A DNA stretch of 64,000 nt from Polluticaenibacter yanchengensis (GTDB taxonomy: Bacteria; Bacteroidota; Bacteroidia; Chitinophagales; Chitinophagaceae): contig JAQGEF010000015.1 in the NCBI GenBank assembly GCA_027854065.1, positions 34,974 through 98,973 of the forward strand, in the 5' to 3' direction. Below, piece by piece: positions 1 through 8,406 of this stretch. Both the position numbers and the translations under genes were made by a program. The notes beneath the pieces are model-generated. The model was given only the letters and a program-made list of their open reading frames with translations, did no database searches and had not been told where the DNA came from. The number at the start of each line of letters is the position of its first letter. Position 1 is the first letter of the stretch.

Positions 1-284
1 TCCCAAAGCGGGTTCTTCTTACTCATGAATGCCTTGAAATCAAGTTTTTCTCTTTGCCAATACCAGAAAGGGGTGGTTTGTATGGCACCGCCTTGCTGCA
101 GCGTATATAAGCTCAATCCAAATGTTTTGGGAGTAGTCGGTCGGTCAACGGCAGATGGCGCTTTGTCGGCCAACACGAAACCCGGCGCATCCGGCACCTG
201 GATATCTGAAGCTTTTATCTGTGCTTTTGCCAGGTCAATATTTCCCAGGCATACCATGAGAATTATCCATTTAAATGTTTTCAT
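1..284 (-). CDS. Secreted protein of unknown function, 5' part only
   Basis: This reading frame starts with ATG at 284 and stays open to the window edge, so only about 94 N-terminal residues are visible. The first 20 or so residues (MKTFKWIILMVCLGNIDLAKA) form a signal peptide: a positive start, a hydrophobic core and an AKA-type cleavage site. The next part (around residues 25-60) is rich in Asp, Pro and Ala. The protein is therefore probably exported to the periplasm or outer membrane. Its ATG lies 14 bases inside the end of the gene at 271-648, so the two are probably translationally coupled. I do not recognise a family from this fragment. The call rests on the signal peptide, the open frame and the overlap. 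Confidence 0.6.
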   Translation of the reverse strand, partial: MKTFKWIILMVCLGNIDLAKAQIKASDIQVPDAPGFVLADKAPSAVDRPTTPKTFGLSLYTLQQGGAIQTTPFWYWQREKLDFKAFMSKKNPLW

Positions 285-648
285 GTGCTTCGTTTTTAAA
301 AGTTACTTTCAATTTAAAAATGAAGAAATCCTTTTCATTTTTAACCGCATCATAAAAAACATGAATGGGTTCTTTACCATTGTTAAAATCATACATCGCA
401 GAAACATTATTGGTATTTTCGTTCCGGTCAAAAAAACGGGTTTCAATCAGCAGCACTTTGTCAAGAATGCTATTGCCGGGGCCTAAGTACAAATCATAAA
501 TGGGGCCGATTTTAAGCGGTTCTTTATCTGTTTCCCATTTAACACTGCTTCCGCCTATTTGCAGGTTGCCAATGGTAATGGTTAGTCTTACCGCCTCTGT
601 AATGTCTGTTTTGTGGATGACTTCTATAGACCTAGTTTGAGTTGCCAT
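271..648 (-). CDS. Small hypothetical protein, probably cytoplasmic
   Basis: This encodes a 125-residue protein with no signal peptide and no membrane segment. It is acidic-to-neutral and appears rich in beta strand (alternating hydrophobic stretches such as VRLTITIGNLQIGG). The C-terminal half contains FDRNENTNN and VFYDAVKNEKDFF. I do not recognise the family. It overlaps the start of the downstream secreted protein by 14 bases, which argues that both are real and co-transcribed. Just upstream, around 665-700, the DNA is very A+T-rich and holds near matches to the TAnnTTTG promoter box, but no exact one. Some small beta proteins of this kind are binding domains, but nothing here shows a ligand, so function is left open. 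Confidence 0.6.
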   Translation of the reverse strand: MATQTRSIEVIHKTDITEAVRLTITIGNLQIGGSSVKWETDKEPLKIGPIYDLYLGPGNSILDKVLLIETRFFDRNENTNNVSAMYDFNNGKEPIHVFYDAVKNEKDFFIFKLKVTFKNEAHENI

Positions 649-734
649 AGTATTGGGTTTTAATTTGTTATTATATATTCATGATAAATATAATTTATCG
701 ATAGTTATTTGTCAATAGTTAATTTTCAGAAATC

Positions 735-765
735 AAAAAGGCCGGTAAATGATTCCGGCCTTTTA
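735..765. terminator. Hairpin terminator after gltX, usable from both sides
   Basis: A 10-bp perfect inverted repeat (736-745 with 755-764) has a G+C-rich core GGCCGG/CCGGCC flanked by A and T runs on both sides, with a 9-base loop. It lies 20 bases beyond the gltX stop codon. The flanking A and T tracts let it work in either direction, so it also insulates gltX from the gene pair at 1-648. Confidence 0.8.
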
Positions 766-783
766 AAAATATTGATAGTGCAA

Positions 784-2307
784 TTATGCCAATTGCTTTA
801 TTCCTTGTTGAATTCTGCTGATGGTTTCCTCTTTGCCAATCACTTCTGCTATTTCAAATACACCCGGCCCGAACTTTCCGCCCACCAGCATAATGCGTAG
901 CGGCATCATGAGTTCTCCTATTTTAATTGCTTTCTCTGCTGCTAAAGCTTTAAAAGCAGCTTCCAGATCAATATGATTAAAGTTAGCAGCATTATTAAAC
1001 AATTCAATAGCAGCTTCGAAGAATGCTACTTTATCTGCATTCCATTTCGGCAGGATAGAAGCAGTATCTATTGTTGCCGGTGCAGTAAAAAAGAAAGCAG
1101 CCTGCTCGTAAAAATCTCCCAGTAAAGTACAACGCTCTTTTACCATATCAATCACTTTAGCCAGGTAGGCTTCGTCGTTGATAAGAATGCCTTTCTCCTC
1201 TAAAACCGGTTTGACGGATTTTACTAATACAGTGGCATCAGATTTTTTTATCCATTCATGGTTGAACCATTTAGCCTTTTCAAAATCAAATTGTGCACCT
1301 GCACTATGTACCCGGCTTAAATCGAATAAGCTGATCATTTCTTCCAGGCTCAGAATTTCCTGGCCATTACCAGGATTCCATCCCATTAAAGCCAGTAAAT
1401 TGGTAAATGCTTCAGGAAGAAATCCCCGTTCTCTGAAACCTTCAGTAAAGTCACCTTTGGCATCTGTCCAGTTCATGGCAAAAATCGGGAACCCGTATTT
1501 ATTGCCATGACGTTTACTTAGTTTAGCACCATCCGGTCCCAATATTAATGGCAGGTGTGCCCATTGCGGCATCTCGTTGTACCAACCCAGGTATTTCCAG
1601 GTAAGTACATGCACCGGTGCACTACTTAACCATTCTTCCCCGCGAAACGCATGGGATATCTTCATTAAGTAATCATCTACCACAACCGCCAGATGATAGG
1701 TAGGCATGCCATCAGCTTTCAGCAATACTTTATCATCTACCTGGCTGGTATGGAAATTCACTTCGCCACGGATTAAATCAGTAAAACTTACCGTTTCGTT
1801 TTCCGGCATTTTTATACGGATCACATAAGGCGTGCCGGCATCAATCAATGCCTTTACTTCATCTGCCGGTAATGTAAGTGAATTGCGCATTTTACCACGT
1901 AATTCATGGTTATAGGTCGGGGAAGGATTCGCTTCCGTTTTGTAATCGTTCCGCATTTTCTCCAGGTCTTCCGGGGTATCAAATGCGTAGTAGGCATTGC
2001 CTTGTTCTACTAACTGCAAAGCATATTGTTTGTACAATGGTTTGCGCTCACTTTGCCTGTAAGGTGCATAAGGCCCACCGGCTTTTGGACTTTCGTCCGG
2101 TACCAGACCGCACCATTCCAGGCAGTTCAATATATAATCTTCAGCACCCGGAACATAGCGTGTCTGGTCCGTATCTTCAATACGCAATACAAAATCTCCG
2201 CCGTGCTTTTTCGCAAATAAATAGTTGTATAAAACGGTACGCACACCACCTAAATGCAAACCGCCTGTTGGCGATGGCGCAAAACGAACTCTTACTTTTT
2301 TATCCAT
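784..2307 (-). CDS. gltX: Glutamyl-tRNA synthetase
   Basis: This enzyme charges tRNA-Glu with glutamate in the cytoplasm, using ATP. It is 507 residues long, normal for bacterial GltX. The class I HIGH motif appears as APSPTGGLHLGG at residues 10-21, and the KMSKS-type loop as KLSKR near residue 262. Between them lies the usual catalytic core, with FRGEEWLSSAPVH and LILGPDG. The C-terminal 150 residues are the helical anticodon-binding region. The ATG at 2307 must be the start because the HIGH motif follows within ten residues. A -7 box lies only seven bases upstream, so the mRNA may have almost no leader. I cannot tell from sequence alone whether it also charges tRNA-Gln. Confidence 0.97.
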   Translation of the reverse strand: MDKKVRVRFAPSPTGGLHLGGVRTVLYNYLFAKKHGGDFVLRIEDTDQTRYVPGAEDYILNCLEWCGLVPDESPKAGGPYAPYRQSERKPLYKQYALQLVEQGNAYYAFDTPEDLEKMRNDYKTEANPSPTYNHELRGKMRNSLTLPADEVKALIDAGTPYVIRIKMPENETVSFTDLIRGEVNFHTSQVDDKVLLKADGMPTYHLAVVVDDYLMKISHAFRGEEWLSSAPVHVLTWKYLGWYNEMPQWAHLPLILGPDGAKLSKRHGNKYGFPIFAMNWTDAKGDFTEGFRERGFLPEAFTNLLALMGWNPGNGQEILSLEEMISLFDLSRVHSAGAQFDFEKAKWFNHEWIKKSDATVLVKSVKPVLEEKGILINDEAYLAKVIDMVKERCTLLGDFYEQAAFFFTAPATIDTASILPKWNADKVAFFEAAIELFNNAANFNHIDLEAAFKALAAEKAIKIGELMMPLRIMLVGGKFGPGVFEIAEVIGKEETISRIQQGIKQLA

Positions 2308-2314
2308 AAGGCTG

Positions 2315-2322
2315 CAAAGATA
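2315..2322 (-). promoter_or_regulatory. Promoter -7 box of gltX
   Basis: Read on the minus strand, this is TATCTTTG, a full match to the Bacteroidota sigma-A -7 box TAnnTTTG. Only seven bases separate it from the gltX ATG. With initiation normally a few bases past the box, the transcript would begin at or very near the start codon. Confidence 0.6.
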
Positions 2323-2617
2323 AAAATCTAATGATTATTAGGCAGCAATGAGCATTTTATTTTTTGATTGGCCTAAAGAAGAATCAGGCAGGTCGCTTTG
2401 TTTTAAGCATTGAGTAGCAATACTCTCTGTTACACAAGCGGTTTTGGTGTTGATATCTCTGGAAACTAACGATATATTGTATTTATGACTATTTTATGCT
2501 TAAAATATATCTGATGCGGCAATTTATAACTACCTTTGCAAGAATTTTTTGTAGTTTTTGAGTGTAATGGAGGGAATGGTGAAAAACTACTGTCATTAAA
2601 TTTTAAATTAGAAAGAC
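2323..2617. other. Intergenic region between divergent gltX and der
   Basis: This gene-free stretch of about 300 bases separates gltX from der. The gltX-side promoter box is at its left edge and the der promoter box at 2531-2538. The rest is A+T-rich DNA in which I see no conserved RNA, repeat or small gene. The der leader (about 2545-2617) is A+T-rich and has no obvious riboswitch. Confidence 0.5.
2531..2538 (+). promoter_or_regulatory. Promoter -7 box of der
   Basis: TACCTTTG matches TAnnTTTG exactly. It predicts transcription starting near 2545 and a leader of about 70 bases before the GTG start of der. No clear TTTG -33 element lies at the usual spacing. Confidence 0.55.
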
Positions 2618-3925
2618 GTGTTTACATTAGCAATAGTTGGGAGACCAAATGTGGGTAAAAGTACTTTATTCAATCGTTTACTGGAAAGCAGGAAAGCAAT
2701 CGTAGATGATCAGAGTGGCGTAACCCGGGACAGGCAATACGGCATAGCAGACTGGAGTGGTAAAACTTTCAACGTAGTAGATACAGGTGGTTTTGTAGAT
2801 AACAGTGATGATTTGTTTGAGCGTGAGATAGCAAAGCAGGTGATGATAGCTATTGAAGAAGCAAACGCATTGTTATTTATGACAGATGCGGCTACAGGGA
2901 TTACAGACCTGGATGAGGAAATGGTGCAGTTATTGCGTCGCAGTCCGAAACCGGTATTTTTAGCGGTTAATAAAGTAGATAATCATCAGCGCCAGTTAGA
3001 AGCGACCGAGTTCTACTCAATGGGGCTTGAGAATACTTTTTTTATAAGCAGCATGAGTGGTTCCGGTACAGGAGAATTGTTAGATGCAATTGTGGCTTTG
3101 ATTCCTGATGGAGACGAAACAGTGGACCCGCATGAAGGATTAACCAAAATAGCTATTTTAGGACAACCAAATGTTGGTAAAAGTAGCTTGCTGAATGCTT
3201 TGACAGGGCAGGAACGTACCATTGTAAGTGATATTGCAGGTACTACCCGCGATACGATTCATACACGTTACAATTTATTCCAGAAAGATTTTGTACTGAT
3301 AGATACTGCAGGTATCCGCCGTAAGAAAAAAGTAGATGAGGACCTGGAGTTTTACAGCGTTATACGTGCTATTAAAGCAATTGATGAGGCAGATGTTTGT
3401 ATGATAGTGCTGGATGCAGAAAAAGGTATAGCAGCACAGGATTTAAATATTTACAGCCTGGCTGCCCGTAAAGGTAAAGCCATTGTAATACTGGTAAATA
3501 AATGGGACCTTGTAGAAAAACAAACCAATACCGCCCGTGATTATGAAAAAGAACTGAAACAGCGTTTAGCACCTTTCAATGATGTGCCGATCGTGTTTGT
3601 ATCCGCTACAGAAAAAATAAGAATTTTTAAAGGAATCGAAGTCGCGTTGGAAGTAAATGAAAACCGCACGAAAAAAATATCTACTTCTGAACTGAACAAA
3701 GTAATGTTGAAAGCGATTGAATCTTATCATCCGCCAATGGTTCGCGGTCACTTAATTAAAATTAAGTACATGACGCAATTACCAACGCGTGTACCCTCTT
3801 TCGCGTTCTTTACGAATTTTCCGGATGATATTAAAACACCATACAGAAACTACCTGGAAAATCAATTGCGTCAGCAGTTTAATTTTACTGGGGTGCCGGT
3901 GAGGATTTTCTTCAGAAAAAGCTAG
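2618..3925 (+). CDS. der: Ribosome biogenesis GTPase Der (EngA)
   Basis: Der is an essential GTPase with two tandem G domains that helps mature the 50S ribosomal subunit. The 435 residues fit the family. The first P-loop is GRPNVGKS at residues 8-15 and the second is GQPNVGKS near residue 182. Each is followed by its switch (DQSGVTRDR and DIAGTTRDT), DTGG/DTAG motifs and NKxD motifs. The last 80 residues form the KH-like RNA-binding domain. The start codon is GTG at 2618. An in-frame TAG at 2609-2611 rules out any earlier start, and the first G-domain strand begins at residue 3. It stands alone between its promoter and a long hairpin terminator. Confidence 0.97.
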   Translation: MFTLAIVGRPNVGKSTLFNRLLESRKAIVDDQSGVTRDRQYGIADWSGKTFNVVDTGGFVDNSDDLFEREIAKQVMIAIEEANALLFMTDAATGITDLDEEMVQLLRRSPKPVFLAVNKVDNHQRQLEATEFYSMGLENTFFISSMSGSGTGELLDAIVALIPDGDETVDPHEGLTKIAILGQPNVGKSSLLNALTGQERTIVSDIAGTTRDTIHTRYNLFQKDFVLIDTAGIRRKKKVDEDLEFYSVIRAIKAIDEADVCMIVLDAEKGIAAQDLNIYSLAARKGKAIVILVNKWDLVEKQTNTARDYEKELKQRLAPFNDVPIVFVSATEKIRIFKGIEVALEVNENRTKKISTSELNKVMLKAIESYHPPMVRGHLIKIKYMTQLPTRVPSFAFFTNFPDDIKTPYRNYLENQLRQQFNFTGVPVRIFFRKS

Positions 3926-3942
3926 GGAATTTAACCGTATAT

Positions 3943-3998
3943 AGTCTATAAAAGAAGAAGGAATAGTAATGAAACTATTCCTTCTTCTTTTATAGACT
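3943..3998. terminator. 25-bp perfect hairpin after der
   Basis: The arms 3943-3967 and 3974-3998 are perfect reverse complements around the 6-base loop AATGAA. The stem is A/T- and purine/pyrimidine-rich rather than G+C-rich. It begins 17 bases after the der stop codon and is the likely end of the der transcript. Its length and lack of mismatches are unusual for a simple terminator. Confidence 0.75.
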
Positions 3999-4068
3999 GC
4001 TTGCAGTAGTGTTCATCTTTTACGGAATCAGATCTGAAAAGAATAATCGCTGCAAGTTCTCCGTTTTT

Positions 4069-4680
4069 TTAATACGATTCCAACAGGTGATTAATACTAT
4101 CCAAAGCTGGTTTGATTTTCCAATTGCCTTTATTCCTGTCACCAATAATATTGGTAAGCGCCCTTATTTGTAAATAAGGTATATTGTATTCATTGCAAAC
4201 AAAGTGTAATGCCGCACCTTCCATACTTTCAATGTCCGCATGCCAGTAATTATACTGCTCAGTAATAATTTCGATGTTGTCAGTTATGGTGTTGCAGGTA
4301 ATGGCAGTGCCAAGCGGCAATTTTTTATCGTTAAGTTGCTCAATATTGGTATTTTCCAGCCAGTTATTTTGATGGCTTAACCCCATATCAGTTACGGACC
4401 TGAAACCTGATTGTTCCATCGCACCGATATCCCCGAAAGCATCTTTACCGATAGCGATCATATCTCCCAGTTCCCAGTCATTACTTTCTAACGCCACTTT
4501 ATGTACACCACCAAAGCCAATCTGCAAAACATGGCTGTAATCCTTGTTTGACAATAATTTCTTTTGCAGATTGAGGATCGTACCGGGAACACCCACGCCA
4601 GTAATTAACACATCAAAAACAGGATTGCTTTTAAAGCCCGATATTTCAAATGCTGTGGCAGATACTAAAAGTATTTTCAT
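4069..4680 (-). CDS. mqnB: Futalosine hydrolase (menaquinone synthesis)
   Basis: MqnB splits futalosine into dehypoxanthine futalosine and hypoxanthine, the second step of the futalosine route to menaquinone. It belongs to the nucleoside phosphorylase fold. The 203 residues are typical. Supporting motifs are the N-terminal strand LLVSATAFE with the early Glu, VLQIGFGGVH in the middle, IESMEGAALHFVC (the ESMEGAA nucleoside-binding segment) and RALTNIIGDRNKGNW near the end, which distinguishes this family from MTA/SAH nucleosidase. No other mqn gene is in the window, so this gene stands apart from its pathway partners. A generic MTA/SAH nucleosidase is the alternative, but the GDRNK ending favours MqnB. 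Confidence 0.88.
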   Translation of the reverse strand: MKILLVSATAFEISGFKSNPVFDVLITGVGVPGTILNLQKKLLSNKDYSHVLQIGFGGVHKVALESNDWELGDMIAIGKDAFGDIGAMEQSGFRSVTDMGLSHQNNWLENTNIEQLNDKKLPLGTAITCNTITDNIEIITEQYNYWHADIESMEGAALHFVCNEYNIPYLQIRALTNIIGDRNKGNWKIKPALDSINHLLESY

Positions 4681-4731
4681 GTTTTTTTATTTGGGGCTGT
4701 TAGCTGTTCATTTATAAATGAATCATTTGTC

Positions 4732-4855
4732 CGGGCTGCTTTGGGGTGCCGCCATGCGCATCTTTTTTGGGAAATACCGTTTGGTATATTCCGGTCAGCA
4801 CTTATGCCGCGCATGGCCGGCTCGTGCCTCGCCGCCCAAAGTATCCCGCAGCCCT
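4732..4855. repeat. Intergenic palindromic element, copy 1
   Basis: The left arm carries GGGCTGC and GCCGCCATGCGCAT. The right arm carries GCGCATGG, GGCTCGTGCCTCGCCGCC and a GTATCCCGCAGCCC tail. The outer arms can pair imperfectly (GGGCTGC with GCAGCCC) and the inner arms pair through CCATGCGC/GCGCATGG. The same right-arm core returns near 25.2, 39.8, 50.7 and 54.5 kb. The element sits between two genes facing the same way (mqnB and the M13 peptidase). An open frame across it on the minus strand is a by-product of its base composition. Confidence 0.75.
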
Positions 4856-4887
4856 TCATCATTATAATATGGCTGAGCTGTAATTCT

Positions 4888-6924
4888 TTACCAGATATGT
4901 ACTCTCAGGCTGTCTGCCAGATACATTTTGTTAGCCGGTTTAACGCCGAATGCTTCGTAAAATTCAGGTACATTGGCAAAAGGACCATTCACACGTTGTT
5001 TTGCCGGGCTATGTACATTGGTCTTTACATAACTGATCAGTTTTTCATTACGGGTGTTATACAACCATCCGAATGCATATCCTAAAAAATATCTTTGCAA
5101 TGGTGTGTATCCGCCAATAATTTTACCGGATTTATACGATGCTGTTTTTTTATAAGCATCTAATCCTATTAAAATGCCACCAAGGTCAGCAATATTTTCG
5201 CCCTGTGTGGCATTGCCATTTACCCTAAAAGTGTCTATCACCACCATATTGTTGAACTGGTTGATGATTTTTTTGGCACGGTCATTAAAAGCATTGCCAT
5301 CAGCAGCAGTCCACCAGTTTGAAAGATTGCCTTTAGCGTCGTAGAGTCGTCCCTGGTCATCGAAGCCATGTGTTAATTCATGCCCGATAGTAGAAGCACC
5401 AGCATACCCGTAAACGAATGCTTCATCCAGTTCAGCATCTTTTATGCCCGGTACTGCAAAAATACCTGCCGGTAATACAATCTCGTTATTGGGCGGGTTG
5501 TAATAGGCATTATAAGTTTGAGGGCTCATGAACCACTCTTCCCTGTCCACCGGTTTGCCAAGTTTGGCTACTTCTTTTTTATAATGCCATTTACTGGCAG
5601 ATTGTATGTTCTCCAAATAAGTATTTTTAGCATTCAACTCTAAAGAAGAGAAGTCGGTCCATTTATCGGGGTAACCTACTTTATACTTAATGCCCTTTAA
5701 TTTTTCATAAGCTTTTGTTTTAGTAGAATCGCTCATCCAAGTAAGGTTTTTAATGCGTTCCCTGTAAGCCTCCTTTACATTTTCTACCAGTGTTTCATAA
5801 CGTTTCTTTGCCGTCGCATCAAAATATTCACTCACAAATAGTTTACCTAGCGCTTCTCCAAACAGGCCTTCTTCGTTATCTATTACTCTTTTCCATCTTG
5901 GGCGCATTTCTTTAGCACCGCTGATCACTTTGCTGTAAGCAAATGCCCTGTCCAGGCTGGCTTTATCCAGGTATGAATCAAAAGCACTTACATAATTTAC
6001 TTTCAGATAATCTTTTAAAACTGCTAAAGGTGTTACCGCTAAAATTTTATCCAACGCGCTGTAATAGGCCGGTTGCATGATATTGATGCTATCCTGTACC
6101 GGGATTTCAGCAGCATTGAACCAATCCGTAAGATTGATGGTTTTTAGTTTTTGCTGAAAGGCTTTAAAACTGGTCTTGTTATAGTTTTCATACGGATCAC
6201 GCATGTCTTCCAGTTTCCTGGAGTTCTTAGCCAGCTGCTCTTCGAAAGCGTAGATCTCGTTAGTGTTGAGTGTTAAGGCCTCTTTTCCATAAACAGAGGT
6301 CAATATATCATTGACATATTTTTTGTAAGCATTCCTTATTTCAACGGTTTTAGCATCCGTGTCAAAATAATAGCTCCTTTCAGGTAAGCCGATACCTGCC
6401 TGGTAAAAAGATAAGAGCATACTGTCGCTGTTCATATCATCCTGGCCAATATACGCCCCTATAAAAGTACCAACACCGATTGTTTGCAAATAGCCTGTAT
6501 GGCGGATCAATTCCGGTAAGGATTGTATTTTGTCTATTGCTTCCAGGCCAGCCTTTAAAGAGGTGGTGCCTTCTTTTTCCAGCCGGGCCGTGTCCATTGC
6601 TACTTTCCAGAAGTCTGCAATTTTCTGCTCTACCGTACCTTGTTTATGATCAGATTTTATAGCGTTTTCATTAATGGTCCTCAGGCGCTCATAAATATCT
6701 TCCTGCACCATATCTGCCACTCCCCAACTACTTTCGTTGTCTGGTATAGGGTTGTTTTTTAACCAGGTCCCATTGGCAAAACCAAAGAAATCGTCTGCCG
6801 GGTTCACCGTACTGTCAATATTTTTTAAATAAAAATCTGCCTGGGGGCCGGAAGATTGTGGATTATTATTGTTGCAGGCTACCATTCCAAAGGCGAATGC
6901 CGGCAATAAAAGTTTTTTATACAT
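4888..6924 (-). CDS. M13 family zinc endopeptidase, lipoprotein
   Basis: This is a neprilysin/PepO-type metallopeptidase, probably cutting oligopeptides in the periplasm. The zinc site HELTHGFD lies near residue 513, the third ligand in GENIADLGG near residue 575, and the substrate-binding NAYYNPP near residue 473, all as in M13. The length (678 residues) is normal. I start it at 6924 because MYKKLLLPAFAFGMVAC is a lipoprotein signal peptide with its lipobox Cys at residue 17. A longer frame to 6975 exists, but its extra residues are upstream of the predicted transcription start. After the Cys comes NNNN, a low-complexity linker. It is divergent from ribD and has its own -7 box at 6945-6952. 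Confidence 0.93.
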   Translation of the reverse strand: MYKKLLLPAFAFGMVACNNNNPQSSGPQADFYLKNIDSTVNPADDFFGFANGTWLKNNPIPDNESSWGVADMVQEDIYERLRTINENAIKSDHKQGTVEQKIADFWKVAMDTARLEKEGTTSLKAGLEAIDKIQSLPELIRHTGYLQTIGVGTFIGAYIGQDDMNSDSMLLSFYQAGIGLPERSYYFDTDAKTVEIRNAYKKYVNDILTSVYGKEALTLNTNEIYAFEEQLAKNSRKLEDMRDPYENYNKTSFKAFQQKLKTINLTDWFNAAEIPVQDSINIMQPAYYSALDKILAVTPLAVLKDYLKVNYVSAFDSYLDKASLDRAFAYSKVISGAKEMRPRWKRVIDNEEGLFGEALGKLFVSEYFDATAKKRYETLVENVKEAYRERIKNLTWMSDSTKTKAYEKLKGIKYKVGYPDKWTDFSSLELNAKNTYLENIQSASKWHYKKEVAKLGKPVDREEWFMSPQTYNAYYNPPNNEIVLPAGIFAVPGIKDAELDEAFVYGYAGASTIGHELTHGFDDQGRLYDAKGNLSNWWTAADGNAFNDRAKKIINQFNNMVVIDTFRVNGNATQGENIADLGGILIGLDAYKKTASYKSGKIIGGYTPLQRYFLGYAFGWLYNTRNEKLISYVKTNVHSPAKQRVNGPFANVPEFYEAFGVKPANKMYLADSLRVHIW

Positions 6925-6944
6925 AGGCGTATTTAATGAATCAT

Positions 6945-6952
6945 CAAATATA
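6945..6952 (-). promoter_or_regulatory. Promoter -7 box of the M13 peptidase gene
   Basis: Read on the minus strand this is TATATTTG, an exact match to TAnnTTTG. It puts the transcription start near 6938, so translation should begin at the ATG at 6924 and not at the longer frame beginning at 6975. Confidence 0.55.
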
Positions 6953-6988
6953 TCATTATAAAATAAATGAATCAACCTCTGATAAAAT

Positions 6989-6996
6989 TATATTTG
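6989..6996 (+). promoter_or_regulatory. Promoter -7 box of ribD
   Basis: TATATTTG matches TAnnTTTG exactly. Initiation near 7003 gives a short leader to the ATG at 7017 and rules out the in-frame ATG at 6936 as the ribD start. Confidence 0.55.
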
Positions 6997-7016
6997 CTAC
7001 ATTAACGTCCAGGATA

Positions 7017-8072
7017 ATGAATGCAGTAGCTCACGAAATATATATGCGTCGTTGCATAGAATTGGCCCGGAAAGGCCTGGGAAAGGTGGCGCCTAATCCT
7101 ATGGTTGGGGCGGTATTGGTTCATAATAACAGGATAATAGGAGAGGGCTATCACCAGGAATATGGCAAGGCACATGCAGAAGTGAATTGTATCAATAGTG
7201 TTTCTGCGGATAATAAATACCTGATTGCTGACAGTACCATTTATGTGAGCCTGGAACCGTGCGCCCATTATGGTAAAACACCACCTTGCGCTGATTTAAT
7301 TGTTGCCAGCAATATCAAAAAGGTAGTTATTGGTTGTGCAGATCCATTTGAGGCCGTGAACGGTAAAGGGATTGCTATTCTTAAAAACGCAGGAATTGAT
7401 GTGATCACCGGCGTACTGGAAACTGAATGTAAAAAACTGATAAAAAGATTTACGACTTATCACCTGGGAAAACGGCCCTATATTGTATTGAAATGGGCAG
7501 AGAGCAATGATGGTATTATAGCAAAAGTTAATGAACGGACGGCTATCAGTAATGCTTTATCTAACAGGTTGGTCCACCGATGGCGTAGTGAGGAACAGGC
7601 AATTCTGGTGGGGACGAATACGGCTATCATTGATAATCCGAAACTGAACAGCAGGCTGTTTCCTGGTAGAGATCCTTTAAGAATTGTTATTGACAGGCAA
7701 AATAAACTGGATGGAAGTAATCATTTGCTTTCAGACGACTTGCCAACGATTGTGCTGAATGATCATTTAAATAAAACAAATAATCGTAAGCAATTTATTG
7801 CTGTTGATGCATCTGAAAGTGAATCAGCGTTTTTGGAAAAATCCATCCTTAAATTGTACGAAGCAGGTATTACAAGTATCTTAGTAGAAGGTGGTGCCAA
7901 AACCTTACAATCGTTTATTGATGCCGGTTTGTGGGATGAAGCGAGGGTTATTACTAATGCTACTTTAAACCTGCAAAACGGGATTGATGCGCCCCGTTTA
8001 CTGAATTCTACGTTGATTAAGACATTGTTTCTTGATACGGATCGTATCCAATATTATACCCGGTCTTTATAA
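7017..8072 (+). CDS. ribD: Bifunctional riboflavin deaminase/reductase RibD
   Basis: RibD carries out two successive riboflavin steps: deamination of the pyrimidine intermediate, then NADPH-dependent reduction of its ribose side chain. The N-terminal deaminase domain has APNPMVGAVLV, the zinc/catalytic HAEVNC near residue 53 and PCAHYGKTPPCADL near residue 81. The C-terminal reductase domain runs from about residue 150, with RPYIVLKWAESNDG, a nucleotide-binding VGTNTAIIDNP and LVEGGAKTLQSFIDAGLWDE. From ATG 7017 the protein is 351 residues, a usual length. The frame could open at 6936, but the extra residues are not conserved-looking and precede the predicted promoter. No other rib gene or FMN riboswitch is near. 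Confidence 0.95.
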   Translation: MNAVAHEIYMRRCIELARKGLGKVAPNPMVGAVLVHNNRIIGEGYHQEYGKAHAEVNCINSVSADNKYLIADSTIYVSLEPCAHYGKTPPCADLIVASNIKKVVIGCADPFEAVNGKGIAILKNAGIDVITGVLETECKKLIKRFTTYHLGKRPYIVLKWAESNDGIIAKVNERTAISNALSNRLVHRWRSEEQAILVGTNTAIIDNPKLNSRLFPGRDPLRIVIDRQNKLDGSNHLLSDDLPTIVLNDHLNKTNNRKQFIAVDASESESAFLEKSILKLYEAGITSILVEGGAKTLQSFIDAGLWDEARVITNATLNLQNGIDAPRLLNSTLIKTLFLDTDRIQYYTRSL

Positions 8073-8090
8073 ATTGCTTTTAAATAAATG

Positions 8091-8114
8091 ATGGCTGTCA
8101 GAAATGACAGCCAT
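8091..8114. terminator. Hairpin between convergent ribD and the thiamine-regulated operon
   Basis: A perfect 10-bp stem (8091-8100 with 8105-8114) is closed by a GAAA tetraloop. It lies 18 bases after the ribD stop and 19 bases from the last gene of the operon arriving from the other side, so it probably ends both transcripts. Confidence 0.65.
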
Positions 8115-8133
8115 TGAATTTTGATTAAGGGGA

Positions 8134-8406
8134 TTAATTATTTTCTATTAATCTGAAATTTTCTATTTTTTGATTGCCCAGTTCACGCTCCCATCTTTTT
8201 ATGACCGGCGCTTCCAGTTCAAACTGCCTGTATTCATCCGGGCTCATAATTGGAATACCACTTATTATAGGATAAATCCGTTGGCAGGTATTACAATGCA
8301 AAAATCCTTCCAAAATATTATTATTCAGGTCTTTGGTTATTATTTTTAAATTTAAATCATTTTTATCGAACGGACAGCATAGTTTATCAATTGTTTCCGA
8401 TTTCAT
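8134..8406 (-). CDS. Trm112-like small zinc-binding protein
   Basis: This 90-residue protein has the Trm112/UPF0434 layout: LCCP near the start (Cys10, Cys11), HCNTC in the middle (Cys38 and Cys41), then RIYPIISGIPIMSPDE, the family's YPI-GIP signature. The canonical second Cys of the first pair is Asp14 here, so Cys10 may substitute. Trm112 proteins in eukaryotes and archaea bind and activate SAM-dependent methyltransferases. In bacteria the role is mostly unknown. It is the last gene of the TPP-riboswitch operon, overlapping its neighbour by four bases (ATGA). The first gene of that operon is a methyltransferase, so a partnership is a reasonable inference. Confidence 0.8.
   Translation of the reverse strand: MKSETIDKLCCPFDKNDLNLKIITKDLNNNILEGFLHCNTCQRIYPIISGIPIMSPDEYRQFELEAPVIKRWERELGNQKIENFRLIENN

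Noticed and set aside
4677-4862. 61-residue open frame on the minus strand
   Set aside because: It lies across palindromic element 1, has the odd composition of that element (Arg, Pro, Ala, Trp) and no family pattern; it is a by-product.
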